A DNA stretch of 43,861 nucleotides from Pseudomonadota bacterium (GTDB taxonomy: Bacteria; Pseudomonadota; Gammaproteobacteria; Burkholderiales; Burkholderiaceae_C): the NCBI GenBank assembly GCA_021805805.1, contig JAJZEB010000012.1, forward strand, positions 7,452 through 51,312, given 5' to 3'. The position numbers were made by a program, and so were the translations under genes. Shown in pieces: positions 8,987 through 17,707 of this stretch. The notes beneath the pieces were generated by a model. The model saw only the letters and a list, made by a program, of their open reading frames with translations, was not told where the DNA came from and did not search any database. The first letter of the stretch is position 1. Each line of letters opens with the position of its first letter.

Positions 8987-9589
8987 ATGTCCACACCCAC
9001 CCACCTGCTCTACCTGCACGGCTTCCGATCGTCGCCGGCTTCGGCCAAGGCGCAGCGCACCGCTGCGCGGCTGCGCACCCTGCGCGCGCCGCCCCGGTGG
9101 CTTTGCCCGCAGCTACCCGCATCGCCATGCGCAGCGATGGCGCAGGCGCTGGCGTTGCTCGACGGTGTCGCCCCGGAGCGCATCGCGCTGATCGGCAGCT
9201 CGCTCGGAGGCTACTACGCGGCGTGGCTGTCGGCACGGCTGGGCTGTCGCGCCGCGCTGCTGAACCCGGCGGTCGATCCGGCGCGCGACCTGCGCGCGCA
9301 GATCGGAACCCAGCGCGCGTGGCATGATCCGCAGCTGCGCTTCGAGTTCACCGCGCGGCACGTCGACGAACTGCGTGCGCTGGACGCCGGAGTCCCGGAC
9401 GCAGCCGCCGCGGCGCGGCTGATGGTCGTCATCGCGCGCGACGACGAGGTGCTCGACTGGAACGAAATGCATGCGCGCTACCGGCTGGCCGAGCTGCGCA
9501 TTGCCGAGCACGGCGGGCATGCATTGCACGACTACGCCGAGCACCACCTCGACGCGGTGCTGGCTTTCCTCGACATCGATTTGAATTGA
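8987..9589 (+). CDS. YqiA/YcfP-family esterase
   Basis: A 200-residue compact alpha/beta-fold protein of the YqiA/YcfP esterase family. It opens with LLYLHGFRSSPASAKAQ, characteristic of the family, and has the nucleophile elbow GSSLGG (Ser72), the loop NPAVDPARDL, the acid region VIARDDEVLDW and the histidine region EHGGHALHDY. The length fits the family, about 190-200 residues. It begins a same-strand run followed by a short dehydrogenase remnant and the RNase gene; this pairing with an RNase II-type gene is familiar from Burkholderiales. The physiological substrate is unknown; short-chain ester hydrolysis is known for related proteins. Confidence 0.85.
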   Translation: MSTPTHLLYLHGFRSSPASAKAQRTAARLRTLRAPPRWLCPQLPASPCAAMAQALALLDGVAPERIALIGSSLGGYYAAWLSARLGCRAALLNPAVDPARDLRAQIGTQRAWHDPQLRFEFTARHVDELRALDAGVPDAAAAARLMVVIARDDEVLDWNEMHARYRLAELRIAEHGGHALHDYAEHHLDAVLAFLDIDLN

Positions 9590-9621
9590 CCCTGCAAAGA
9601 CGGACTCTGCAAAGGACCCCA

Positions 9622-9765
9622 ATGCGTCTGCATCACAAAATTGCGCTGATCACCGGCGCCGCCCAGGGAATCGGCCTGGCCAACGTCTACGCGTTCCTCG
9701 CCAGCGACGAAGCCAGCTATGTCAAGGGCGCGGTGATCGAAGTCGCCGGCGGCATGACGGTCTAA
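9622..9765 (+). pseudogene. 47-codon remnant of a short-chain dehydrogenase/reductase
   Basis: An intact short frame, ATG 9622 to TAA 9765, joins the two ends of a short-chain dehydrogenase (SDR). The first 20 residues (MRLHHKIALITGAAQGIG..) are the N-terminal beta strand and the Gly-rich TGxxxGIG cofactor loop. They are followed directly by FLASDEASYVKGAVIEVAGG, which is the C-terminal SDR signature (F-L-A-S-D-x-A-S-x-x-x-G-x-x-x-x-V-x-G-G). About 200 residues, including the Ser-Tyr-Lys catalytic centre, are absent, with no frameshift at the junction. AAAGGA stands upstream of the ATG, and the next gene starts nine bases after the stop. It cannot be an active dehydrogenase. It is either a deletion relic or, less likely, a retained micro-protein. 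Confidence 0.8.
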
Positions 9766-9774
9766 GAGGCGGCT

Positions 9775-11817
9775 TTGAGCGTGAATTACGTGCTGTTCGA
9801 GGACTCCGGCAAGCTGGCCACCGCACGCGTGCTCAGCCGCGCCGATGCATCGATGCAGGTCGAGATGGCCAGCGGCAAGCGGATGAAGATCAAAGCGCAA
9901 CAGGCACTGCTGCCGTTCGACGCGCCGTCCCCCGACGAACTGCTGCAGTGGGCGCAGGCCCAGCACGACGACATCGATCTGGACCTGCTGTGGGAGTTCG
10001 CTCCCGAGGACGAATTCGGTTTCGCCGAAGTCGCCGCAGACTATTACGGCGGAGCTCCCGATGTGCGGCAACAGGCCGCCGTGCTGCTGCGGCTGCATGG
10101 CGCGCCGCACTATTTCCAGAGGCGCGCCAAGGGGCGCTTTCGCAAGGCCAGCCGCGAGACCGTGCTGGCTGCGCTGGCCGGAATCGCGCGACGCCTCGAG
10201 CAGCAACGCCAGATCGAGGCCGACGCGGCGGAGCTGCGCGCAGGCAACTGCCCGCAGGCGATTTCCGAACGTCTGTACAGCCTGCTGTTCAAGCCCGACA
10301 AGAACAGCGTCGAGTACAAGACGCTGGCGCTGGCGGTCAAGCAAAGCGGCCAGGGAGCGCTGCACCTGCTGCGCGCCGCCGGCGCGATCACCTCGCCGTG
10401 GCATTTCCACATGCAGCGCTTCCTGCTGGAGTATTTCCCGAAGGGCACCGGCTTCCCGGCGCTGCCGCTGCCCGAGGTCGACTCCGGCACGCTGCCGCTG
10501 GCCGACGTCGAGGCGTTCAGCATCGACGATTCGGCGACCACCGAGATCGACGACGCACTGTCGGTGCGCGGCCTCGACGGCGGCGGCCTGCGCCTGGGCG
10601 TGCACATTGCCGCGCCGGCGTTGGCGCTGGTGCGCGACAGCGCGTGGGACCAGGTCGCGCGCGCGCGCATGTCGACCGTCTACATGCCCGGCGACAAGAT
10701 CACCATGCTGCCCGATGCGCTGGTCGACGCGTTCACGCTGGCCGAAGGCAGCGCGCGCCCGGCGCTGAGCATCTACTTCACCTTCGACGCTGCGCTCGAG
10801 GTGGTGGCGCACGAGACCCGCGTCGAACGGGTGCCGATCGTCGCCAATCTGCGACACGACCTTCTCGACGCCCAGATCAGCGCCGAGTCGCTGCAGGCGG
10901 ACCCCGCGCAGCAGCCTTATCCGTGCGCGGCCGAACTGGCCCTGCTGTGGCGCGTGGCGCAAAAGCTCAGGTCCGGGCGCGAACAGGTGCGCGGGCGTCC
11001 CGAGCGCAACGACGGAGTCGACTACACGTTCCGCGTCAGCGGCCTCGAACAGGACGCCGACACCGCGCGCGTGGATATCGTGCCGCGGCGCCGCGGCGCG
11101 CCGCTGGACCTGATCGTGGCCGAGCTGATGATCCTGGCCAACGCGACCTGGGGCGGCTGGCTTGCCGAGCTCGGGCTGCCCGCGATCTACCGCAGCCAGA
11201 GCGGATTCGGCGCCAACCTGCGCACCCGCATGGGAACCCGCGCCGCGCCGCACCAGGGACTGGGCGTGGCGCAGTACGCCTGGTGCACGTCGCCGCTGCG
11301 CCGCTACACCGACCTGCTGAACCAGGCCCAGATCATCGCGGCCGCGCGCCACGGCCGCACCGCGCCGCTGGCGGCGCCGTACAAGCCGAAGGACGCCCAG
11401 CTCTACGCGGTGGTCAGCGCGTTCGAGGACGCGTATGCGGCGTACGCCACGTTCCAGCGCGGCATGGAACGCTACTGGACGCTGCGCTATCTGAGCCAGC
11501 AGCACATCGAGCAGTGCGCGGCCACGGTGCTGCGCGAGGGCCTGGTTCGCGTCGACGGCCTGCCGCTGGTGCTTCCCGCGCTGGGCGCGGCCGACCTGCC
11601 GCGCGGAGCGCGCGTGCGCGTGCAGTTCGGCGCTGCCGATCTGGTCACCCTCGAGCTGCCGTGCCGGGTGATCGAGCACCTCGACGCGGCGGGCGCGGCA
11701 GCGATGCCCGCCGAAACCGAAAGTTCCGCCGGCGACGACGACGACGCCGCGCTGGCCGGCGGCCTGCAGCTCGAAGTCGACCGTCCGGAAGAGGAGACGC
11801 CCGCGGCGGCGACCTGA
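9775..11817 (+). CDS. RNase II/R-family exoribonuclease (RNB domain)
   Basis: A 680-residue 3'-5' exoribonuclease of the RNB superfamily. The catalytic RNB domain starts near residue 245 with FSIDDSATTEIDDALSV, containing the Asp cluster that binds the two metal ions. It continues through VHIAAPALALV, STVYMPGDKITMLP, LIVAELMILAN and the C-terminal YAWCTSPLRRYTDLLNQAQI signature. An N-terminal region of about 240 residues replaces the usual cold-shock domains and resembles the Burkholderiales RNase II-like form. A short S1-like segment (LREGLVRVDGLPLVLPA) and an acidic tail follow. The start is TTG 9775, five bases after GAGG; GTG 9781 is an equally possible start. The stop is four bases before the TonB-like gene, implying co-transcription. 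It degrades unstructured RNA in the cytoplasm. Confidence 0.88.
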   Translation: MSVNYVLFEDSGKLATARVLSRADASMQVEMASGKRMKIKAQQALLPFDAPSPDELLQWAQAQHDDIDLDLLWEFAPEDEFGFAEVAADYYGGAPDVRQQAAVLLRLHGAPHYFQRRAKGRFRKASRETVLAALAGIARRLEQQRQIEADAAELRAGNCPQAISERLYSLLFKPDKNSVEYKTLALAVKQSGQGALHLLRAAGAITSPWHFHMQRFLLEYFPKGTGFPALPLPEVDSGTLPLADVEAFSIDDSATTEIDDALSVRGLDGGGLRLGVHIAAPALALVRDSAWDQVARARMSTVYMPGDKITMLPDALVDAFTLAEGSARPALSIYFTFDAALEVVAHETRVERVPIVANLRHDLLDAQISAESLQADPAQQPYPCAAELALLWRVAQKLRSGREQVRGRPERNDGVDYTFRVSGLEQDADTARVDIVPRRRGAPLDLIVAELMILANATWGGWLAELGLPAIYRSQSGFGANLRTRMGTRAAPHQGLGVAQYAWCTSPLRRYTDLLNQAQIIAAARHGRTAPLAAPYKPKDAQLYAVVSAFEDAYAAYATFQRGMERYWTLRYLSQQHIEQCAATVLREGLVRVDGLPLVLPALGAADLPRGARVRVQFGAADLVTLELPCRVIEHLDAAGAAAMPAETESSAGDDDDAALAGGLQLEVDRPEEETPAAAT

Positions 11818-11821
11818 GGCC

Positions 11822-12715
11822 ATGCGCGCGGCACCTTCGTCGAACCTGGCCCCGAACGCGTCCGGCGCGCGGCGGCTGAACGCGCTGCAGTGGGCGCTGC
11901 TGGCTTCGGTCGCGGTGCATGGCGCGCTGCTGGCGTTGCGTTTCGGTGCGCCGGGCGCGTTCGACCGGGTGTTCGAGGACACGCCGCTGTCGGTGGTGCT
12001 CGTCAACCGCCGTGGTTCCGACACGCCACGGCGACCGCAGGCACTGGCCCAGGTGGCGCTCGACGGGGGCGGCAACGCCAGGCGCGGGCTGAGCGCAACG
12101 CCCTTGCCCGACACCCCGCGGCAGACCGATGGCGACGCGCTGCAGGACAGCAGCCGGGCGCTGGCGCTGGCGCAGCAGCGCCAGCGCCAGTTGCTGACCC
12201 AGGTGCGCAGCCAGATGGTGCAGTTGCAGCAGCTGGCTGCGCAGACCGATTCGCCGCGCGCGGCGCAGGCCTTGCAGGAACGCCGGCGCCGGCTTCTCGA
12301 CTTGCTGGGAGCGATCGAGCGCCGGATCGCGCAGGACAACGCAGGCCCGCGGCGACGCTTCGTCGGCCCGCGCACGCGCAGCGTTCCGTACGCGCTTTAC
12401 TACGATCGCATGCGGCAGAAGATCGAGCGCCTGGGCACCGCGGATTTCCCGCAGCTGCGCGGCCGCAAGCTGTACGGGAAGCTGATCATGGCGATCACCG
12501 TCGACTCCCGCGGCCGCTTGCTGCGCACCGAGGTGGTGCGCGGCTCGGGCAACGCCACGCTCGATCGCATGGCGCGTTCGATCGTCGCGGCGTCGCAGCC
12601 ATTCGGCGCATTCAGCTCCGCGATGCGCGCCGATGCCGACCAGATCGTGATCGTTGCCGGCTTCGACTTCACCCACGGCAACAATCTTCAGACCATGATG
12701 CAGGGGCGACCTTGA
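11822..12715 (+). CDS. TonB-like energy-transducer-type protein
   Basis: A 297-residue single-pass inner-membrane protein. The transmembrane segment is near residues 22-40 (ALQWALLASVAVHGALLAL), followed by a periplasmic region with a Gln/Arg-rich, probably coiled-coil stretch (about residues 115-170). The C-terminal domain (YYDRMRQKIERLGTADFP, then LYGKLIMAITVDSRGRL) matches the TonB C-terminal fold, including the F-P and V-x-x-x-G features. TonB proteins pass proton-motive energy to outer-membrane receptors; this one lacks the usual long Pro-rich spacer and sits far from any receptor or exbBD genes. Its role may therefore differ. It overlaps the aroE start by one base (TGATG). Confidence 0.75.
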   Translation: MRAAPSSNLAPNASGARRLNALQWALLASVAVHGALLALRFGAPGAFDRVFEDTPLSVVLVNRRGSDTPRRPQALAQVALDGGGNARRGLSATPLPDTPRQTDGDALQDSSRALALAQQRQRQLLTQVRSQMVQLQQLAAQTDSPRAAQALQERRRRLLDLLGAIERRIAQDNAGPRRRFVGPRTRSVPYALYYDRMRQKIERLGTADFPQLRGRKLYGKLIMAITVDSRGRLLRTEVVRGSGNATLDRMARSIVAASQPFGAFSSAMRADADQIVIVAGFDFTHGNNLQTMMQGRP

Positions 12716-13617
12716 TGCCGCAGGGACCCGATTTGTACGCCGTGCTCGGCAATCCGGTGGAACACAGCCGGTCGCCGCGGATTCACGCCCTGTTCGCCGC
12801 GCAATGCGCCCAGGCGCTGCGCTACGAACGCCGCCTGGTGCCGCCGGGCGGCTTCGACTCGGCGCTGGCCGCGCTGCGCGCCGACGGCGGCCGCGGCTGC
12901 AATGTCACGGTGCCGTGCAAGTTCGATGCCGCACGCGCCGCACAGCGGCTGAGCGCCGGTGCAGCGCTGGCGGGAGCGGCCAACACCCTGGGCTGGGACG
13001 CCGACGGGTGCCTGTGGGGCGAAAATACCGACGGCATCGGGCTGCTGCGCGACTTGGCGCGGCTGCTCGGCGCGCGCGCCGACGCTGCGCCGCTGCACGG
13101 CCGTGAGGTCCTGTTGCTGGGTGCAGGAGGAGCAGCCAGCGGAGTGCTCGGCGCGCTGATCGCGGCCGGTGCCGCGCGCATCGCAGTCTGGAACCGCAAC
13201 GCCGCGCGCGCTGCGGCGCTGGTCGCGCGGCACGCCGAACTGGCGGATCGCCACCGCTGCGCGCTGGAGTCGTGCGCCCAGCCGGGCGGCACGCCGACGC
13301 TGGTCGTCAACGCCACCGCGGCCAGCCTCGGCGGAGAAGGCCTGACGTTGCCCGAAGGTCTGTTGCGCCCTGGAGTTCTGGCCTACGACCTGATGTACGC
13401 ACGCACGCCGACCGCTTTCGTCGCCCAGGCACTGGCCGCCGGCGCGCACGCTGCCGACGGCCTGGGCATGCTGGTCGAACAGGCCGCCGAGAGCTTTGCG
13501 TTGTGGCGCGGGGTACGTCCGGACACCGCTCCGGTGCTGGCCGCGCTGCACGCCGAACTGCAGGCCGAGCTGCAGACCGAACTGCAGGCCGGAGTGCGCG
13601 CGACGACGCCGCGCTGA
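12715..13617 (+). CDS. aroE: Shikimate dehydrogenase
   Basis: NADP-dependent reduction of 3-dehydroshikimate to shikimate in the aromatic amino acid pathway; cytoplasmic. The 300-residue protein begins with the substrate-binding domain (YAVLGNPVEHSRSPRIHALF). The catalytic-Lys motif NVTVPCK and the ENTDGIGLL motif follow. The nucleotide-binding Gly loop LLLGAGGAASGVLGAL is next, then NATAASLGGE and the C-terminal DGLGMLVEQAAESFALWRG. All are expected AroE landmarks. The Cys in VPCK, where Phe is usual, is a small deviation. The tail has a short Glu-Leu-Gln repeat (ELQAELQTELQ). The ATG overlaps the upstream stop codon, so translation is probably coupled. mtgA follows 21 bp later. Confidence 0.95.
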   Translation: MPQGPDLYAVLGNPVEHSRSPRIHALFAAQCAQALRYERRLVPPGGFDSALAALRADGGRGCNVTVPCKFDAARAAQRLSAGAALAGAANTLGWDADGCLWGENTDGIGLLRDLARLLGARADAAPLHGREVLLLGAGGAASGVLGALIAAGAARIAVWNRNAARAAALVARHAELADRHRCALESCAQPGGTPTLVVNATAASLGGEGLTLPEGLLRPGVLAYDLMYARTPTAFVAQALAAGAHAADGLGMLVEQAAESFALWRGVRPDTAPVLAALHAELQAELQTELQAGVRATTPR

Positions 13618-13638
13618 AGCCTGTCCGGACCGACTGCG

Positions 13639-14355
13639 ATGCGCCCTCGCCGCCGCCATCCTCGCGCCCGCGCGCTGCTGCTGCTGGCGCTGTGCGCGCC
13701 GCTGCTGCTGCAAGGCTACTTCGCGCTGCGCATTGCCGCATGGCGGCTGCTTCCGGTCGCCTCCGGAGCGTTCCTGCGCAACGGCCAGTTGCAGCTGCTG
13801 CGTGCGCGCGACGCGTCGGCCTGGCATCACGAATGGACGCCAGCTTCGGCCATCAGCCCGTGGCTGGAGCGTGCCGTGATCGCGTCCGAGGATGCGACTT
13901 TCGACAGCAACGACGGAGTCGACTGGAGCGCGCTGCGCGACGCGTGGCGGCGCAACCATGAAAAACGCAATGAACGCCTGCACCGAATCGTCGGCGGATC
14001 GACCATCACCCAGCAGCTGGCGAAGAACCTGTTTCTTTCGCCTCAGCGAAGCTATTGGCGCAAGGCGCAGGAACTGGCGATCACTTTCATGCTCGAAGCG
14101 ATCCTCGGCAAGAAGCGCATCCTCGAGATCTACCTCAACAGCGTCGAATGGGGTTACGGCATCTACGGCGCGCAAGCCGCCGCGCAACATTACTACCGGC
14201 GTCCGGCGTCAACCCTGAGCCGCTGGCAGGCCGCGCGACTGGCCGTGATGCTGCCAGCCCCGCGCTTTTTCGAGCGCCACTTCGACGGCCCGTACCTGAG
14301 CGCGCGCAGCGGCGTGATCGCCGCGCGCGCGCTCGACGTGCTGCCGCCGCGCTGA
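13639..14355 (+). CDS. mtgA: Monofunctional biosynthetic peptidoglycan transglycosylase
   Basis: A GT51 glycosyltransferase that polymerises lipid II into glycan strands at the outer face of the inner membrane. The 238-residue protein has an N-terminal membrane anchor (LLLLALCAPLLLQGYFAL). The family motifs come in order: the catalytic-Glu region VIASEDATFDSNDGVDW, the GGSTITQQLAKNLFLS motif, a KAQELAITFMLE helix, and KKRILEIYLNSVEWGYGIYGAQAAAQ. It has no transpeptidase domain, so it is the monofunctional type and has the usual length. The aroE-mtgA pairing is common in Burkholderiales. It converges on hemL with a 20-bp gap in which ACCGCG and CGCGGT could pair as a short shared hairpin. Confidence 0.94.
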   Translation: MRPRRRHPRARALLLLALCAPLLLQGYFALRIAAWRLLPVASGAFLRNGQLQLLRARDASAWHHEWTPASAISPWLERAVIASEDATFDSNDGVDWSALRDAWRRNHEKRNERLHRIVGGSTITQQLAKNLFLSPQRSYWRKAQELAITFMLEAILGKKRILEIYLNSVEWGYGIYGAQAAAQHYYRRPASTLSRWQAARLAVMLPAPRFFERHFDGPYLSARSGVIAARALDVLPPR

Positions 14356-14375
14356 ACCGCGCCGCGGCTCCGCGG

Positions 14376-15662
14376 TCAGCCGCGCGCCAGCGCCGCGAAC
14401 GCGTCGTCGGCGGCCTGCAGCGTGGCGTCGATCACCGCGTCGTTGTGCGCTGCCGAGACGAAACCGGCTTCGTACATGCTCGGCCCGAGATAGACGCCGC
14501 GGTCGAGCATGGCGTGGAAGAAACGCTTGAACAACGCCAGGTCGGCACGAGCCATGTCGGGATAGTTGCGCGGCAGCGCGTCGGCGAAATACAGCCCGAA
14601 CATGCCGCCTTCGCAGTCGGTACGCAAGGTCACGCCATGGCGTGCCGCGGCGTGCTCCAGGCCCTGCATCAGCCGCCGCGTCGCCGCCCCGAGGCGGTCG
14701 TGGAAGCCGGGCTCGCGGATCAGCCGCAATTGCGTCATCCCGGCGGCGACCGCGACCGGATTGCCCGACAGCGTTCCGGCCTGGTAGACCGCGCCCAGCG
14801 GAGACAGCGCACGCATCACGTCGGCGCGCCCGCCGAACGCTGCCAGCGGCATGCCCCCGCCGATGACCTTGCCCATCACGACCAGGTCCGGACGGATGCC
14901 GTAGAGCTGCTGCGCGCCGCCGAGCGCAACGCGGAAGCCGGTCATCACCTCGTCCCAGATCAGCAGCGCGCCGTGCTCGGTGCACAGTTCGCGCAGGCGG
15001 CGGTGCCAATTCGCGTCGCCACGGACGAAATTCATGTTGCCGGCGATCGGCTCGACGATCACGCATGCGAGCTGGTCTCCGCGCTCGGCGAACAAGGCCT
15101 CGAGCTGGTCGACGTTGTTGTATTCCAGCACGATGGTGTGCCGTGCGACGTCGGCCGGCACACCGCCCGAACTCGGGTTGCCGAAAGTCAGCAGCCCGCT
15201 GCCGGCCTTGACCAGCAGGCTGTCGGCGTGGCCGTGGTAGCAGCCCTCGAACTTGACGATCGCGTCGCGTCCGGTGAATCCGCGCGCCAGCCGCAGCGCG
15301 CTCATTCCGGCCTCGGTGCCGCTGGACACCAGGCGCACCATCTCGACTGCCGGCATCGACTGCGCAATCGCCTCGGCCATCTCGATCTCGTCCGCGGTCG
15401 GCGCGCCGAACGACAACGAGCGGGTCGCTGCGCGCTGCACCGCTTCGATCACTTCCGGATGGGCGTGACCGAGGATCATCGGCCCCCACGAACCGATGTA
15501 GTCGATCAGCCGCCGCCCCTCGGAGTCGACCATGTACGCGCCTTCGGCGCGCTCGATGAAACGGGGAACGCCCCCGACCTGACCGAAGGCGCGAACCGGC
15601 GAATTGACTCCGCCCGGAATGGTGCGCTGGGCGCGTGCGAAAAGCTCGGCGTTGCTGGACAT
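14376..15662 (-). CDS. hemL: Glutamate-1-semialdehyde 2,1-aminomutase
   Basis: A PLP enzyme that converts glutamate-1-semialdehyde to 5-aminolevulinate, the first committed product of C5-pathway haem synthesis. The 428-residue protein begins [20 protein letters not shown], which is diagnostic. It continues with the cofactor-site motifs [20 protein letters not shown], the Asp motif in [13 protein letters not shown], and the Schiff-base Lys in [18 protein letters not shown]. The length equals that of typical HemL. The ATG at 15662 is chosen by family start; its ribosome site is weak. It lies 59 bp downstream of thiD on the same strand, probably in one transcript. Confidence 0.96.
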   Translation of the reverse strand: MSSNAELFARAQRTIPGGVNSPVRAFGQVGGVPRFIERAEGAYMVDSEGRRLIDYIGSWGPMILGHAHPEVIEAVQRAATRSLSFGAPTADEIEMAEAIAQSMPAVEMVRLVSSGTEAGMSALRLARGFTGRDAIVKFEGCYHGHADSLLVKAGSGLLTFGNPSSGGVPADVARHTIVLEYNNVDQLEALFAERGDQLACVIVEPIAGNMNFVRGDANWHRRLRELCTEHGALLIWDEVMTGFRVALGGAQQLYGIRPDLVVMGKVIGGGMPLAAFGGRADVMRALSPLGAVYQAGTLSGNPVAVAAGMTQLRLIREPGFHDRLGAATRRLMQGLEHAAARHGVTLRTDCEGGMFGLYFADALPRNYPDMARADLALFKRFFHAMLDRGVYLGPSMYEAGFVSAAHNDAVIDATLQAADDAFAALARG

Positions 15663-15721
15663 GGCTGATGCGCCGTCTTGCGGCGCGAATGGAAACAGAG
15701 GTGGATTGTGCGCCGGCGCGC

Positions 15722-16588
15722 TTACTGCAGTCCGACCGGAGAGATCGACTCGTCGTCGGCTTCCGGGCCGGTCTGGGCCCAGAAGAAGCGATCGGGCACC
15801 AGGTGACCCATTCCGGGCCGGTACGCGAAATCCAGGCTCTGGTCGAGGAACTCGAGCGCCTCGTGCACCGCCTGGTCGAGCTTGGCACCGGTGCCCAGCA
15901 GCGCAGCCACCGCAGCCGACAGGGTGTCGCCAGCGCCCGAGAAACCGGCGTCGAACATCTCGAAACGCTCGCGCAGCAGTTGCCGGCGCGGGCTCAGCAG
16001 CAGATTTTCGACATGGTTCTCGGGAACCAGGATGCCGCTGACCAGCGTGTACTGCACGCCCATGCCCTGCGCCTGCTGCATCAGCGCCTCGGGAGTCGGC
16101 GGCTCCTCGCGCTCGACGTCGGCGAACAGCAGCTGGGTCAGCGCGGTGACGTTGCCGCACAGCAGCCGCGTCTGCGGCAGCACCAGCTCCTGCATGGCCT
16201 TGATGTATTCCTCGAGTTGCGACTCGTCGAGCGCCTGCAGATTGCCGACATAGGTCACCAGCGGCAGCTGGGCGTAGTCGGCAAGCAGCTCGGCGACCGC
16301 GCTGACGACCTCGACGCTGCCGAGGAAACCGACCTTCCAGGCCGCCAGCTCGACGTCCTCGAGCACCGCGCGCGCCTGCTCGACGACCGCGTCGGCGTCG
16401 ACCTCGACGATGTCGAAAATCTCCGCGGTGTCGCGCACCCAGATCGACGTCGTCACCGGCAGCGCATGACAGCCCACCGCGGCGCACACGGCCTGGTCGG
16501 CCGCCAGCCCCGCCGATCCGCTTGGATCGGCTGCGTTGAAGGACATCACGGCCGGCGGGGATTCTGGGGCTTCGTTGGTATTGGACAT
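15722..16588 (-). CDS. thiD: Hydroxymethylpyrimidine/phosphomethylpyrimidine kinase
   Basis: Ribokinase-fold kinase of thiamine biosynthesis, phosphorylating hydroxymethylpyrimidine. The 288-residue product has the N-terminal [20 protein letters not shown], corresponding to the family SDPSGGAGIQADL signature. The C-terminal anion-hole and catalytic motif is [17 protein letters not shown], with the catalytic Asp in GAGD. The middle ([16 protein letters not shown]) is more divergent from E. coli ThiD, as in other betaproteobacteria. The start at 16588 has CAGGA seven bases upstream. It is divergent from the rubredoxin gene across about 115 bp. Full bifunctional activity cannot be judged from sequence. 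Confidence 0.85.
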   Translation of the reverse strand: MSNTNEAPESPPAVMSFNAADPSGSAGLAADQAVCAAVGCHALPVTTSIWVRDTAEIFDIVEVDADAVVEQARAVLEDVELAAWKVGFLGSVEVVSAVAELLADYAQLPLVTYVGNLQALDESQLEEYIKAMQELVLPQTRLLCGNVTALTQLLFADVEREEPPTPEALMQQAQGMGVQYTLVSGILVPENHVENLLLSPRRQLLRERFEMFDAGFSGAGDTLSAAVAALLGTGAKLDQAVHEALEFLDQSLDFAYRPGMGHLVPDRFFWAQTGPEADDESISPVGLQ

Positions 16589-16702
16589 GTTCGATCCTGA
16601 GGGCGGCGCTGTACGCCGCGATGGCGCTGGTCGGCGGAACGCCACAGCGGCGGCGGTCCTGTTCTTAGAATGATTGAATCTTATGCCAGAGGACGATACG
16701 CT

Positions 16703-16882
16703 GTGACACAACCTGAGTTCAAGACGTGGATGTGCTTGATCTGCGGCTTCGTTTACGACGAACAGGAAGGCCACGCACCGAGCGGAGTCGCCCCAGGTAC
16801 ACGCTGGCAGGACGTGCCGATGAACTGGACGTGTCCCGAATGCGGTGCGCGCAAGGATGATTTCGAAATGGTGCAGATCTGA
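16703..16882 (+). CDS. Rubredoxin
   Basis: A 59-residue one-iron electron carrier. Four Cys ligands are visible in two knuckles: CLICGFVYDE and CPECGARKDDFEMVQI. The conserved PGTRWQDVPMNWTCPEC segment lies between and into the second knuckle. The GTG at 16703 follows AGAGGA at suitable spacing and gives the normal length; an ATG at 16670 would add eleven atypical residues. It precedes the pil chemosensory genes by 48 bp and may share their transcript, an arrangement familiar from Burkholderiales, although a functional link to twitching motility is not established. The electron-transfer partner is unknown. Confidence 0.95.
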   Translation: MTQPEFKTWMCLICGFVYDEQEGHAPSGVAPGTRWQDVPMNWTCPECGARKDDFEMVQI

Positions 16883-16930
16883 GCATCCACAAGCTGTTTT
16901 GTTGACGCCACACTCTTCTGGAGAGTCCGC

Positions 16931-17335
16931 TTGGGCAAGGCTCACGCCCCTTTCACGGTGCTCGTCGTCGACGACAGCAACACCATTCGCCGCAGCGCCG
17001 AGATCTTCCTCAAGCAGGCCGGCTACGAGGTGTTGCTGTCCGAGGACGGCTTCGACGCGCTGTCGAAGGTCGACGACGCGATGCCCGACCTGATCTTCTG
17101 CGACATCCTGATGCCGCGGCTCGACGGCTACCAGACGGTGGCGATCATCAAGCGCAGCCCGCGCCACGCCTCGATCCCGGTGGTCATGCTGTCGTCGAAG
17201 GACGGCGTGTTCGACAAGGCGCGCGGCAAGATGGTCGGCGCCCAGGACTACCTGACCAAGCCTTTCACCAAGGACCAGTTGCTCAAGACCGTGCAAGGCT
17301 ATGCGACGGCCTCCAACGCTTCCGACCAGCCATGA
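16931..17335 (+). CDS. pilG: Twitching-motility response regulator PilG
   Basis: A single-domain CheY-like receiver, 134 residues. The acidic pair is in VLVVDDSNTIRRSAEIFLKQ and the phospho-accepting Asp in PDLIFCDILMPRLDGYQTV; the switch residues follow in VVMLSSKDG and the Lys in YLTKPFTKDQL. In the Pil-Chp system PilG is phosphorylated by the PilL kinase and promotes type IV pilus extension and cAMP signalling. It starts with TTG, five bases after GGAGAG, an unusual start that may lower expression. The stop overlaps pilH (ATGA), so the two are translationally coupled. Confidence 0.93.
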   Translation: MGKAHAPFTVLVVDDSNTIRRSAEIFLKQAGYEVLLSEDGFDALSKVDDAMPDLIFCDILMPRLDGYQTVAIIKRSPRHASIPVVMLSSKDGVFDKARGKMVGAQDYLTKPFTKDQLLKTVQGYATASNASDQP

Positions 17336-17700
17336 GCAGCATTCGCAAAATCCTCATCGTCGACGATTCGCGCACGGAGCTTTATTTCCTGTCGGACTTG
17401 CTCGCCAAGAACGGCTACATCGTCAGCACTGCCGAAAACGGCGACCAGGCGCTTGCCGCGCTCGCTGCCGACCGCCCGGATCTGGTGCTGATGGACGTCG
17501 TGATGCCCGGGCAGAACGGTTTCCAGCTCACCCGCCAGATTTCGCGCAATCCGCACTACGACGGCTTGCCGATCATCATCTGCACGAGCAAGAAGCAGGA
17601 AACCGACAAGCTGTGGGCGATGCGCCAGGGTGCTCGCGACTACGTGACCAAGCCGGTCGACCCCCACGACCTGCTGAGCAAGATCATGGCCCTGTCGTGA
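17332..17700 (+). CDS. pilH: Twitching-motility response regulator PilH
   Basis: A second single-domain CheY-like receiver, 122 residues. It has ILIVDDSRTELYFLSDLLAK, the phospho-acceptor in DLVLMDVVMPGQNGFQLTRQ, the Thr switch in IIICTSKKQETD, and KPVDPHDLL. The MPGQNGFQ sequence is typical of PilH. In characterised systems PilH favours pilus retraction or acts as a phosphate sink opposite PilG. The ATG overlaps the pilG stop by four bases, and pilI starts seven bases after the stop. Confidence 0.93.
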   Translation: MSSIRKILIVDDSRTELYFLSDLLAKNGYIVSTAENGDQALAALAADRPDLVLMDVVMPGQNGFQLTRQISRNPHYDGLPIIICTSKKQETDKLWAMRQGARDYVTKPVDPHDLLSKIMALS

Positions 17701-17707
17701 AAAGGCG

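Noticed and set aside
9532-12375. Minus-strand frame of about 950 codons opposite the RNase and TonB-like genes
   Set aside because: Shadow of RNB-family coding sequence, which has a clear catalytic signature on the plus strand.
14356-14376. ACCGCG/CGCGGT hairpin between mtgA and hemL as a bidirectional terminator
   Set aside because: Six-base stem in very GC-rich DNA, no U-tract on either side and overlap with the hemL stop codon; not listed as a feature.
16666-16671. TAGAAT as a -10 box for the rubredoxin-pil transcript
   Set aside because: No acceptable -35 sequence at the right distance, and the match could be chance in this AT-richer patch.
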